Positions 14,601 to 27,800 of a stretch of DNA of 64,000 bases are shown here, in pieces (position 1 is the stretch's first letter; each line of letters opens with the position of its first letter). The notes under the pieces were generated by a model that was not told where the DNA came from, made no database searches, and was given only the letters and a program-made list of their open reading frames with translations. Both the position numbers and the translations under genes were made by a program. Origin of the DNA: Branchiostoma floridae (lineage: Eukaryota > Chordata > Leptocardii > Amphioxiformes > Branchiostomatidae); assembly GCF_000003815.2 (NCBI RefSeq), contig NC_049980.1, forward strand, positions 2,225,182 through 2,289,181, in the 5' to 3' direction.

Positions 14601-17600
14601 CATAGAACATTGATTATGCAAATGAGGACTTCATGTGCATCAATTGTCAGAAAAAGCATTAAAGCCTTCTTTCTTAACATAGATTGTGTACGTCTGTTGT
14701 TTGGGTTAAGGAGACGATCAACTAATATCATTTATGCAAATGAGGACCCGATTTGTATAACTTATGACAAACACACCTGTTTAGAAGGTTAGAATTATGT
14801 GGCAATTGTATTTTTGGGGGGCAACTCCAGTTGTGACTATTGCGTACCTTGTAGGTGTAAGTATCAAATACCACAGTTTAAACCTCAGCTTATTAAGTAA
14901 AGACTCACCAAATCACATACTAAGTTCTTATTTCTCAAGTTTATCAATTCTAGTAGACTGTTGGAGAAAGTTATTGCAAAATGTTGTGCATGCATTAAAT
15001 AGGTTAGAAAGTCACTGTGAAGATAAAAGAAAATGACTATTTGTTAGGGCAAGTAAGACAAGTACAATCTCAGTAGATACTTACTGTAGGTTGCCTTGTG
15101 TCTTGGCAGGTGAAGTCTTGGCGATGCTGTGGACAAAGATGCCGTACCCACTTCCGTCTCCAAGAGGAAGCCCAACGCACCCCACACCGATCCCCAGACC
15201 CATACCTGGCTCTGAAGACAACAGGAAATAACACATCAAAATCACATACAAAACCACCAAAAAACAGACATCATTAATTGTTGTGCAGCTACGTGTATTG
15301 TATTGTTTACAATCTGAATAAAGTCAAGTCAAAGTCTTCAAAAATTTTTGAGAGAGCCCTTTCAAAGTTTTCACTCATTCTTTCCCAAATGTTTGCCTGC
15401 TACCATAGACAATTTGTGCACATATTCAATATTCAGGAACTTCATTTTCAGTCTACATGTTAAAATCTGCAAATTCAAATGGAAAGTAAACACTGTACAT
15501 ATGACATGGTCATACATGTATGTCAGGCCACACCAATTTTATTTGTTCTTTCTTGGATTTCCCGACCCTATTTTTTCCGATTTCAAAAAAACACAAAAAA
15601 CTTTTCAAATTGATGGCCATACCTCGTGTTGACATAATTTCACTGCCTCTCCCTTCTCAAATTAACTATGGGCCTCAAATTCCAGTAGCTGTATGTGCCT
15701 ATTTTGGACGGTACATTAAATTTTATAATTTTTCTTCAAACTTTAAACTACTTTACCAGGGACCCCCTAAATGTTGCTATTTCTGTTGTGTAACTTGAGT
15801 AAGCCCCTCGATCTCTCCTCCTCTGACTTTTTGCAAATTTTTTTTTTCTTTTTTCTTTGACTGACTGACCTAATTTTTTCTGACAAAAATCCGAGAAACA
15901 ACAAATAAGATTGGTGTGGCCTTATGTACAAATGAACCAGTAAAAACTAATCTAAAGCAAATTTTATTTCCCTAGTCAGACAATTCACCACTAATGGCTT
16001 TGATTGCATCCAACAGGATATTAGACAGTGGTTTGTACAGATAAGACTTAATATATATGCTTACATTGTACCTAAAAGTATGCAATATAGCACACTGAAT
16101 GCTGGCTAGTATAGCATTAATATGCCATAAAACAACTCTTATCAGTGCTGCCACAAACCATCTGGCAAGACTGCAGAAGGGATCTGTACCAAAAAGGCCT
16201 TAATTCCACTGTCATGCTGGATTTGTAAATTGCAGTAATAAAGATTTCTTGGATATTACATTTGCACATGCTTCAACTGTGTTCTATCAGTATCACATGT
16301 GTAATCTGTTCAGTAAAGGCAGTAGCTTTCTGTACTGTGGAGAAGGGATGTTATCTGGCTGAGCAGTAGATTGAACTTACATTGTATAAGTCCTTCAGAG
16401 AAATAAAAAATTTCAAACATAATTGAACATATGTGAATGTGAGTCTGCACCAAGGCGGGTCTGTCAGCGTGTGTGTGAATGTGAGTCAGCACCAAGGATA
16501 GGTCTGTCTGCCTGTGTGTGAATGTGAGTCAGCACCAAGGACAGGTCTGTCTGCCTGTGTGTGAATGTGAGTCAGCACCAAGGACAGGTCTGTCTGTCTG
16601 TGTGTGAATGTGAGTCAGCACCAAGGACAGGTCTTTTCCCTATGTGTGAATGTGAGTCAGCACCAAGGACAGGTCTGTCTGCCTGTGTGTGAATGTGAGT
16701 CAGCACCAAGGATAGGTCTGTCTGCCTGTGTGTGAATGTGAGTCAGTACCAAGGACAGGTCTGTCTGCCTGTGTGTGAATGTGAGTCAGCACCAAGGACA
16801 GGTCTGTCTGTCTGTGTGTGAATGTGAGTCAGCACCAAGGACAGGTCTGTCTGTCTGTGTGTGAATGTGAGTCAGCACCAAGGACAGGTCTGTCTGCCTG
16901 TGTGTGAATGTGAGTCAGCACCAAGGATAGGTCTGTCTGCCTGTGTGTGAATGTGAGTCAGTACCAAGGACAGGTCTGTCTGCCTGTGTGTGAATGTGAG
17001 TCAGCACCAAGGACAGGTCTGTCTGCCTGTGTGTGAATGTGAGTATGTGCCAAGGACAGGTCTGTCTGCCTGTGTGTGAATGTGAGTGAGCACCAAGGAC
17101 AGGTCTTTTTCCTATGTGTGAATGTGAGTCAGCACCAAGGACAGGTCTGTCTGCCTGTGTGTGAATGTGAGTCAGCACCAAGGACAGGTCTGTCTGCCTG
17201 TGTGTGACTGTGAGTCAGCACCAAGGACAGGTCTTTTTCCTATGTGTGAATGTGAGTCAGCACCAAGGACAGGTCTGTCTGCCTGTGTGTGAATGTGAGT
17301 CAGCACCAAGGACAGGTCTGTCTGCCTGTGTGTGACTGTGAGTCAGCACCAAGGACAGGTCTTTTTCCTATGTGTGAATGTGAGTCAGCACCAAGGACAG
17401 GTCTGTCTGCCTGTGTGTGAATGTGAGTCAGCACCAAGGACAGGTCTGTCTGCCTGTGTGTGAATGTGAGTCAGCACCAAGGACAGGTCTTTTTCCTATG
17501 TGTGAATGTGAGTCAGCACCAAGGACAGGTCTGTCTGCCTTTGTGTGAATGTGAGTCAGCACCAAGGACAGGTCTTTTTCCCATGTGTGAATGTGAGTCA

Positions 17601-18808
17601 GCACCAAGGACAGGTCTTTTTCCTATGTGTGAATATGAGTCAGCACCAAGGACAGGTCTGTCTGCCTGTGTATGAATGTGAGTCAGCACCAAGGACAGGT
17701 CTTTTTCCTATGTATGAATGTGAGTCAGCACCAAGGACAGGTCTGTCTGCCTGTGTGTGAATGTGAGTCAGCACCAAGGACAGGTCTTTTTCCTATGTGT
17801 GAATGTGAGTCAGCACCAAGGACAGGTCTGTCTGCCTGTGTGTGAATGTGAGTCAGCACCAAGGACAGGTCTGTCTGCCTGAATTTTGGCGGCAGCGGAA
17901 GGTGTGTGTGCCTTGAATGTTACAGCGCAAGATTTTGTCAGCAAATTTACCAACATTCCACATGGCATTATCAGTCATTTTTGGTAGATTTGACTTTGGC
18001 AGGGTCAGTTAAATTTTGAGACGATCGAGACAATGTTACTTTGTGTCAAAAATTTAACTTATTGCTCGTGGTCAGTTGATCAGCAATAGTGGCCACCTGT
18101 CTATAGTGGCCACATTTCTCCAGTCTCTTGAGTGGCCACTATAGATAGGTTTGACTGTACATCTCCCAGTACATTGTGGAAAGACAGATAAAGAACACTA
18201 AGAAAGACCAAACTGACCTTTGTTAGTTTTGACCTGTAGGAGTCTGCGGTCGGGCGGAATCTCGTACTGCTGGCGGAACTTCTCCAGGAAGGCAGAGTCA
18301 ACCGTGTGTGGGCTCTGGGGCTGGGCTGGGCTCGCACTGGGAGGGGGAGGAAACAGATTGGTCAATATTACATATTATATCTGCATACTGCTAATGTTAC
18401 AGTTACACACACACGCACACACACACACACACACACACTGCTAATGTTACAGTTACACACACACACACACACACACTGCTAATGTTACAGTTACACACAC
18501 ACACACACACACACACACTGCTCATGTTACAGTAACACACACACACACACACACTGCTAATGTTACAGTAACACACCCACCCACACACTGCTAATGTTAC
18601 AGTAACACACACACACAAACACACACACACACACACTGCTAATGTTACAGTTACACACACACACACACACACACACTGCTAATGTTACAGTAACACACAC
18701 ACACACACACACACACACTGCTAATGTTACAGTAACACACACACACACACACACACACACTGCTAATGTTACAGTTACACACACACACACACACACTGCT
18801 AATGTTAC

Positions 18809-18843
<35 letters not shown>

Positions 18844-18854
18844 TAATGTTACAG

Positions 18855-18888
<34 letters not shown>

Positions 18889-21800
18889 TGCTAATGTTAC
18901 AGTAATACACACACACACACACTGCTAATGTTACTGTAACAGTTACAATTATTGGATTCGGACGTTAGAATTGCTGTTGTTACAATCTTTTGTTCGAGGA
19001 CACAACATTTTCTCAACTTCTGGTGCATTTTGCATCGAAATATGTGTCTTCCCAGCCCTCCCGCGGGTTGGATCACCCTCCGGCCTTCGGGGGATCCTTC
19101 CCGGGGTACTTCAGGTGATACAGAATACACCATGTTGTATTCTATATTTAGCTACAGGTGGGCTACCTGTGAATCATGGCCCATTTCCTGCCATTAAACC
19201 TACTAGTACCACTGAGAATTTTCACTACTTTTCCTGCAGTTTATCATTCAGCAGTATATGTCCACAGATGAAGCTATAAAGTATTCCTAATGGGGAACGT
19301 GGCATTCACAGGCACATTACGATATCTTCAGGAACGTTAGACTTCACACACAGTCTGCATAAACGTGACAGAATTGTTTATTACTATCTCCGTGCTGGGA
19401 GAGAAACTGCACCATCAACGACAGAAGGAGAATACATCATGGCTTAATTGGCCCCATGAGAAATTTAGTATCTATAACATGGCAGCAATTAAAGGGTGCA
19501 TACAACTTCTTGTGTATTTCATATGGGGTTTCTGAAACTTTATGCACGTTATTTCTGAGAAGTTGAAAATTGCGCACTGTATTTTACTTTGAGAGTCTAT
19601 TCAATCAAGTCTTCAACATACATGTGCACGTAACTATGCCTTTGAACAACTAGCTGTAAGGGAAGTCTGAGGGAAGTCTCTATACATGTGATAATCATAC
19701 TTATGATATCAAGAGTAGAAAAAAATTCCCAAGTGTCCCAAGTTTACTTGAATGTATCCCACCTGAGAATGTAGAGAATCTTTAGAGTAATTGTTGCATA
19801 ATAAGCTTTTTTCCACAAATGATCAGTGAGTATTGTCCAATCCATTTAGAAGTTTTACAGCTTTCCAACTATTTCTGCATCCTTTCCAAATCCAATGGCT
19901 GCAACAATTACTGCACAATATTATTTCTGTTCAGACAATCTCTGAGAAACAATGTTGTCTGATCTTGCTGGCTAAACCTGACACAAAATCAATCCAGCAA
20001 ACTGAAGGTTGGGCTATTACGTTCGCTCTGATGGGTATAAACCCTGTGTGGCAGCACTTTTAGGTTGCCAAGACGAAATTATACTTTCCTTTGCATTGAT
20101 TTTAAATCCAGTCGTGCACTTAGGATGGTGTTATAGGATCATACAAACTCTGGATTACACAGGTCAATTTTTCCAAGTTGCTCATCACCTTTAAGTTTTG
20201 ATATTTCATCTAATACAGTCGCAGTGCAATTGCAGAAAAGATGTCAAGCCGTAGATGCTATTCCATCTACTTATTTACCATATTCATCATATTTCATATA
20301 TATCATTGTTTTGCTTTTGCTATTAGCCCATGGGAATAAATTTGCAAAATTCTTCTCTCATCAAATTCACCTGTGATGTTCCAAGGAATCAGGATTTATT
20401 CTTTTACGTGCCAAGACAAAAAAAACAGTCTTGTTTGTCCTGAAATGATTTTTGACCTAAAGTCAGGTGTCTAAACATAACTGCTAATTGACTAGCCTGA
20501 TTAAATCTCGCTTATAGCAGCCCGCCAAACATCCGCCGGCCCCCTAGAGGGGAGGGGCCAGTTACAGCCCTGGGCAGCGGAGTTTGTGTTACACAGACTA
20601 CTAATTGACTTACTCCTGAGGGATGATATGTGAGAAGTCTGTGAGGCTGGGCCTGGGGCTGTGGCCAGGGGTGTGACATGGGGTGCTGTCCACTGATTGG
20701 CTGGGGGACAGGTTGTGGGTGTGGCCAGGCGATGATTGACGGCTCCTTATTTGGAGAGACACAATCCCCTTCTTCACTTGCTGGAAAAGAAAAAAAAAAG
20801 TTTAGAATCTTTATGGTAAATTTGTTTCTAAGCCATGACACAGCCATGCTATAATGCAATATGAAACACCAATAAAACAGCTCTAAATGTCTTCAACATT
20901 GGACTCAGCCAGCATCCAAACCACACCTCTAATTCTCCAAGTATCCTATTAGATGCTCCACCTCTAGTCTGCCATACACCTCTGTAATATTCATATTACT
21001 GAGGATGCAGAGAAAGAAAAACAGAAAGCGACAAAGAAAAGAACTGATTTTGATACTTCCCTTTTCAGGAAGATTATTATTGATAGCAACTGGCTGATGT
21101 GTTCAAGTTCAAAGTTGATTTCCAGCCCTATCTTGTATTTGAATTTCCAGGGATTGGTAGATCAATTCCAATATCTCATGTTAGCTGCAGAGACAAATCA
21201 CCATGATGGCAGGATTGACAGCCCCTGCTACAGCTCCTCTGGGCCACATTAGGTAATGTGATAGTCGATAGTCTGACTGCGCTACATTACTGCACAAATC
21301 CACACAGTGTGACAGATTTATCAGACCTGATACATGGCACACACCATGTTCGGCTTAGTGCAGGGTATGGGGTAGAAAATTGTTTATAATGTCAGAAAAA
21401 GGCCAGAAAATTGACTGACTAAACCAGGCTTATCCTGCTACTAATTGATTAATAATTGATTCACAATGCATTTATTTCCAATTAAAGCATAGAAAAAAAA
21501 TAAAACATTCATAAAATGGGGACACACCAATATAATAAACTACATGCTTATCTGGAAAAACGCTTTTTGTCTTGCAATTGGAGCATAAATATTGATCATA
21601 TTCAATTCTTCCCTGTTCTGTGCTTCCATGATGTCTGCTTGCCATATTTTCACCTTGAAATATTGAAGGAAACAAACCAAGTTAATGAAAAGTGTCTGGT
21701 GAAACTGACCGTAACTCTCATTGAGGAACAAAAATTAATGATTGAATTTCATATTTATCTGTCTACACATCTTGACGTAGGAATCTCCTTAAATTGACAG

Positions 21801-24800
21801 TCATTGACAAGCAAATTGTTGGCACTTAAATAACTTATTAAGAAATATCTCATTTTTCATGTCTGAAGCCACACCAATTGGTTGGTTCCTAAACTGAAAG
21901 AGTAAAGCTGAACTGGAAGACCAACATGAACCCAGAGCCTGGGAAGACTTTGTCTGAGTGTCATGCAGTGAACGTATAGTCAGTGTCAAGTTTTCTTCCC
22001 ATGGACCCTTTTTGTAATCTTTTGCTTGTTGTCCCATACTAGCCTGGGTACCATCCAGATTGTAGTTCGCTCCTATGTTCGCTTCTGCTATCCCTCTGGA
22101 GACCTGCACATTCAACCGTTTGGTTCTAACGGCAGTTAATGATCGAATTAAGGAATGGGTTCTAGAGCGTTCGTTCGATTACAACAGGCCTTCCGCAAGC
22201 GAATGGAGGGCTTGTCCGGTGTTGGAGCGCCCGTTCGAACAGGCGCTTGAACCCATTCCATAATTCGCTCAGGTGTAGCAAAATTTGGGCAATTCCAGAC
22301 GTTAACGTGGTCAGGGTTCCAACAGCAGAGATTAGCGATGTATATTGTAAACGGAATGTCAGAGCTAGAAGCGATTGTATAGTATAATGAACGCTGGAGC
22401 AAACTACTTTCCGGATGGTACCCAGGCTAGTCCCATACTGCATGTCCAGCCATCTTTTTGCCTGGAGGGGTTTTGCAGTATTGCTGAATTAGAACTGCAG
22501 ACCTGTGACTGTGAAAGTATTGACAAATTTCCGGGCTTGCTGCATCATTGTGCACACCTGTGCACACATCTGAAACTGCTGCCCCGAGGCACAAACAAGC
22601 AATTTTCCATTCCAGAGCGTTGAGTGAGAAATTATGGCAGATCTGTTCCCTTGACCGGGCCATGGATAATGGTTGGTGGATTGGTGGAGAAGTGGATCTG
22701 CTTTAAAGGAGTCCTAAACAGACAGAAGAGTTATGTGGCAATAGATATTAATTTTAGGAAGCAAAAAATGCACTTTGCTTTTATGCTTAAGTTATAATCC
22801 ATGGATCTGGCATGCATCCAAAGGTGTCGAATTTCTGTATTCTACTAAACTCCACAAGTACCCTCTAATTATTTCACCCTACGTATACATAGTAAGTACA
22901 TTGTACATGTATCATACCTTTCAACCATGTCAATGATAATATTTGCTTCAAAGTTTGTAGATGAAGGTATCAAGATACAGTATCAAGAAGGATGTCTTAA
23001 CTGCTCTTCTCAACTTAAACAGTTGGACTATTCTGGCTCAGAGGTGGAGAAAGCCACAAATTATTGGCTACATGTACAATGTACTTTTTATCCACTGCTC
23101 ACCAATTCAGGTCACCAGGTAAAGTGCAGTCAAACATTTGGGATTCTGATTCTTTCATATTTAATGAGTGTTGGAAAAATATTATTACAATAGAAAAACC
23201 TTCAATTCTTCCTAAAAAAGTAATAGCTTAGCAATAAGTTTCTAACATGATGTATCAAAACAATGAGCAGAGAGCAGGTAAGGTTATGGAACAGCTGCCT
23301 GCTGATATTACCTGGATGAGCAATATTAATGCCACACAAAATGACGCTACCGATAACATCTGGATTGTGCATTGATCTTGGAACGGTTCCCAACAGAAAG
23401 AACTCTCAGACCTATAGACTGGCTATTTAAGACAGATGGATAACATTACACACGAGTCTGCTCGCTACTGTAGAAAATTCCTACAGAATGTTAAACAACC
23501 AAAAACAGTCCAAAATGAGGTAAAAGAAAAGCAACATTTTTTAGAAAATGCAGGATGTTTCCCTCCTCGTAATTTGCTAGTTGTCAAGCTATGATATTTC
23601 ACACAATATTATACCATAAGGCTTGCCACTCAGGTGTGCCAAAAAAAGGTAAAAAATAGGCTTGCCCCTGAGATGTTGCCAAAAATGACAGAAAAAGATT
23701 AAGAAAGAAACACGATTGTACCCAGACTGAGTGCAGCAAAGAAGCCATAGGTTTAGATCGATGTTGTAAAACCACATCATAATCTTATCATCCTCCTAAC
23801 GCCCGGTCCCCAACGGCACTACCTTATGGGGCCCTGCTGTCCCAGGCCCTACCTACGGGTATTATGATTGTCGCCACAAACAAGCTGTCAACCAATCAGA
23901 GAACAGGCCTTCCTTGGGCTTGTTGTTGTCGCAAGCTGTCTCGCAAAGGCCGCTGGGAAGCTATCAGCCAATCATGTTACGTATTACCATGACTTTGTTT
24001 GCTCACCATGCCAACGCCCGATCCCCAACGGCTGACTGCCCATATAAGGGCAAGCTCATTAATATCTAATAAGTAGGGCGGGTAATACCGCCGGTAAAAG
24101 GGAAGGAAAGCAGAGTACAGTCAGGAATAAATGACTGACGGTACTCTGCTGTAGGAGAATGAATCTTATTAACTACACACGTACAGTCAGAGCTACAATT
24201 CATTTCTTTGCATTACAAGATCAGATTTTGAGTCTCCACATGAATTTTGCGTGTTTGAAGTAAAAAGTAATATCAAAAAGATAAGATAATTGTTAATAAG
24301 ACTTGTATAAACCCTACCTTGAAGATGTTGATGGCCTCCTGGTGAGTCAGACCCTGTAGGGTGATGCCATTTACCTCCAGAATCTCATCCCCTAACATAA
24401 GCAACATGTCAACAACACATCAACAAACAGATCACTGATTAGAAAAGCAACATTTGCAAGCAAATGCAGCATTTTTACCTTTACAATGTGAATTTTTTCA
24501 TCTTATTATGTTAGTTTTATTTGCTTGCTATGTTCAGAATTTTTTGCGAGTGTAATGTACTATGCAGTTTAGTTGCTTAATAAGCTGCAATATACTTCCA
24601 GATTGTCAACTACACACAAGGTCTAGTTGTGGAGATATTCAATGTTTTCTTCATTTGTTAGGAGAAGAAGAAGAGGTAGAAACTGAGTAAAAAACAAAAT
24701 GTTTCGACAGGGTAGACATATTACTATCTATTTGTTTGATTGTTTGTTTGGTTCAACTTGGTAAATTTCCATAATCACAACCATCTCATGGTCCAATTAC

Positions 24801-27800
24801 ACCAAATACAGCAGCATTGGCAAGATCAAGCTGCATCTTTCATTAATTAATCTTTATTATCTGATTTTTAAACTTCCAACTCACAAGTCACAATGATCCT
24901 CCACACATCATTACAACCATTGCAGGTAATACATAATTATCTACTCAACGTATTGTTTTTAAATCCTCAAGAAAATAAGTAGGGTATAACAGTTTAAAAA
25001 CTTCACACAATGCTGTTATAGACTGCTATACACAATTAGTAATTTACGCCCTGATATTGCCCCTACTGGAGAGCTATATTATAACCATGCATGAGTACTC
25101 CCCTTACAGCCATAGACTGAGTTATGGCAGCTTACAGCTGATAGTCCTGAAGCACAACACAGGGCAACCAGGGACCATTTGGCACTGACCCAGCTGACCC
25201 TAATTCCACTGGGATTGCCCTAGCGAGGTCAGGACACCGCTGTCTTAGAGCCACTTAAGACGTTATGTTGAACAAGAGATCAGCATAACTGCAGAATGCC
25301 CTTCTGTTGCAATGGTGCAGTCAGGACTGGTGCTGAATTTAGTTCCCTGGCTAAAATGGACATCCAGCCTACATTTCAGCAGAATTACAATTTGTAAGAT
25401 ACTCTGATATCAAAGTTACTTCTCAAGTCACCTCAGATTGGGAAAACTGGTGTATCAAATCTGAGTGTTCATATTAGCCTTATCTAATTTTCAATAGATC
25501 GGTATTAGTAACTTTAATACCCAGTATACATGGTAATCGTTCTTCTTCAGATTTGTCATTATCAATTGAGGTGGACCTTGATGCCTTACATTCACCCAGC
25601 TCAGTGCAATGACAAACTGTTACTATTTGATTTGGTGAATAACAATAGAAATGACTCTATATAATTGGCAAGGTCTCCCTCCTATTGTCACTGTGTCATG
25701 TCCAAGAGCCAGCACTATTGCATCATCGTGATGTCAGCCTCACCTTTGGATTACTGATAAGATTTTCCCATTACCTTAAAAGTTGATAGACTTTGAAATT
25801 CTTTTTCATATAAAGAATATGTCTCAAGTAGACAAAGACTCCGTCATATCACTGAAAAAAGTGTCTCTGCATGTATAGATAAGACATTCAGTCACAAGAT
25901 TTGTACTCTGAAAGTAAATTGCTCAGTCTTTCAAACCCAGTCATGTGGTTCATGTTACACCCCAATTCAAACGTTACCGAACAGTGCAAACAGGCTATTT
26001 CTGTACCTCTCAGATCAACAAGGGCAAACTGGAGGTGCAAAGTCTCCCATTGTTCACACTTAGCTTGTTCAGCAGTTGAAGTGTGTTTAGTACGGCGACT
26101 GAGAACTTTGACCATGGGAAACTCATTGTGCGAAAAATACCAAACACTACATCACAGCAGAGAGCGGTATGAAAGCTTTTTGCAAATTTTTCAGGAAAAA
26201 ATCAATTTTTTAATATACTGTTGAGAACATTGAATTCAAAGAAATGCCTAGTACAATCCTCAGTAAAGTGTCACTAATTTCTGTATTGTACTTCTGATCA
26301 GTACTTCAAACACACACACACACACAAACCTTCCTTGAGTCGTCCATCCTTGGCGGCTGCGCCCCCAGGGAAGATGGTTTTGATGAAGATGCCCATGCTG
26401 CCGCGTGCGGAGTCCTCACCCCCCACAATACTGAACCCCAGGCCCTTGCCCCCCACCCCCTTCAGCAGCGATATCGTCGTGACGATGGGAGGTGAGTGGC
26501 GCCGTTCCAACATGGCCGAGCTCTGTGAGCGTCGCGTCTTCACATAATCCTGAACATCAGAAGAGGATGGGAGAACTACATGTAAGCTAACCCATAGCAA
26601 TACAGCTGAATATTACTGGTCTAATTGTAACACTGGCAGAGTTGATATTGATCTCTGCATTCATGCTTTTATCATGATCTGATCAGATTATTGAATGTAT
26701 TGAAGATAATTATCATGAAGAGTTGTTGGGGTTCTTGATACATGTGTATGACTCCTAAATCTATATGTGGAATGATTGGAAATCAATATCATCGACTAGG
26801 CTTATTCGTACATTGTATCTTTAACAAAGTTCAGTTAAATTGTTAATTTAGTAGCTAAACTGAAATTTGTTTGCTGTAAGTTTGGTCAATAGAGCTGTTT
26901 GAGAGCAACATGTTCTAATCTATAGCTTTACAGATATCATACTCACTCAGAGTGCATCATCAGACCTTAAAACAATCACAGTAAAAGTGATTCTATAGCA
27001 TTATATAATTGTTCAACTGTGTTAAGTGAAAATATTACAACAGATAATGTTGCATGCAGGTACACAGGTGTTGTACTATGTAGATCAAGGAAAAGTGTTA
27101 TAATGTAGTTCAAACTTATACCGTGCCCCGCTTGAGTTTGACCTCTTGTAGTGATAACCTCCGGTCGACCTTGCCCGTCTCTGTGAAATCTTTGATGCCC
27201 TCCAGGCTCCAACTTTGCCGCATCCCGCGTGCCGCTGGGTGTTCCGGGGAAGAGTTCTGGTCATGTGATGTCTCACCAAGAGGGCTTGTGTCCAGGTCAC
27301 ACAAAACATCTCCTGCGGCTGGGTACTCTGGGGATGAGAACTGGTCATGTGACAGACGTTCCATGGTGCCAGGACTGTCTTGTGTTGCTGCTGTGTGTCC
27401 TGGGGACAAGTCCTGATCATGCGACTTTTCAGAGCTTGTGTCCACGGCACTATGGCCCTCTGTTTGCTGATAGGCTGGCAGTGATATGGTTGTCAAGGGA
27501 AACTGGGAAATATCTGGGGAGTACTTCCTCTTGCTCTTGTCCTTTGGAGCATGCTGTGAAGGAAAACAGAAAACATTTTTCTAATACAGTAACTGTAAAT
27601 GCATTTAAGTTCGCGGGGATTTAATTTTGCGGTAGCGGGAAAAAGGACTTTTCGCGGTGGTTTTAAGTTCGCGGTAACACCATAGACTGCAGTCTAATAC
27701 CATTATAGAAAAATATTCGCGGTGGTTTTAAGTTCACGGTTAAGTGGTTACCGCGAAAACCGCGAACATTAATCCACCGCGAACATTTCTGCCTTTACAG

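Larger units (their letters stand above)
5991..15084 (-). other. PDZD2 intron 10 (9.1 kb)
   Basis: It holds the LINE, the 249-bp duplication and Harbinger-like copies A and B. A short inverted pair CTGGTATCCATCCCT/AGGGATGGATACCAG (about 12837-12914) is present, as is a TACAGTCAAACC-type repeat piece (about 13980-14165; related DNA at 18070-18160 and 47676-47858). The stretches 5991-7540 and 10500-12120 show no features. Confidence 0.6.
20781..24317 (-). other. PDZD2 intron 7
   Basis: Apart from the 22038 element and the promoter-like block at 23797-24149 it shows nothing identifiable. The 20781-22030 and 22440-23790 parts are AT-rich without long frames. Confidence 0.6.

Noticed and set aside
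16915-17760. Frames such as VSQHQGQV and THSHTGRQT repeats
   Set aside because: These are translations of the 42/43-bp minisatellite; unit length changes by 1 bp between A and B, so no frame can be under selection.
18101-18337. Minus-strand frame [13 protein letters not shown] over PDZD2 exon 9
   Set aside because: It is shifted relative to the phases set by exons 8 and 10; the correct frame reads [19 protein letters not shown].
18403-18922. Cys-Val or Thr-His repeat proteins
   Set aside because: Produced by the (CA)n satellite on either strand.
16429-18945. Regular repeats considered as a CRISPR-like array
   Set aside because: No unique spacers of constant length; the units are direct tandem repeats in a eukaryotic intron.
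19027-19110. GC-rich stretch with GGATCACCCTCCGGCCTTCG resembling an rRNA or tRNA fragment
   Set aside because: It does not fold as a tRNA, is too short for rRNA, and has only a weak imperfect palindrome. It is probably part of a repeat.
25888-26115. 75-codon minus-strand frame with [16 protein letters not shown] in PDZD2 intron 6
   Set aside because: It has no splice sites matching the exon 6 and exon 7 phases, which join directly. It may be an old repeat.
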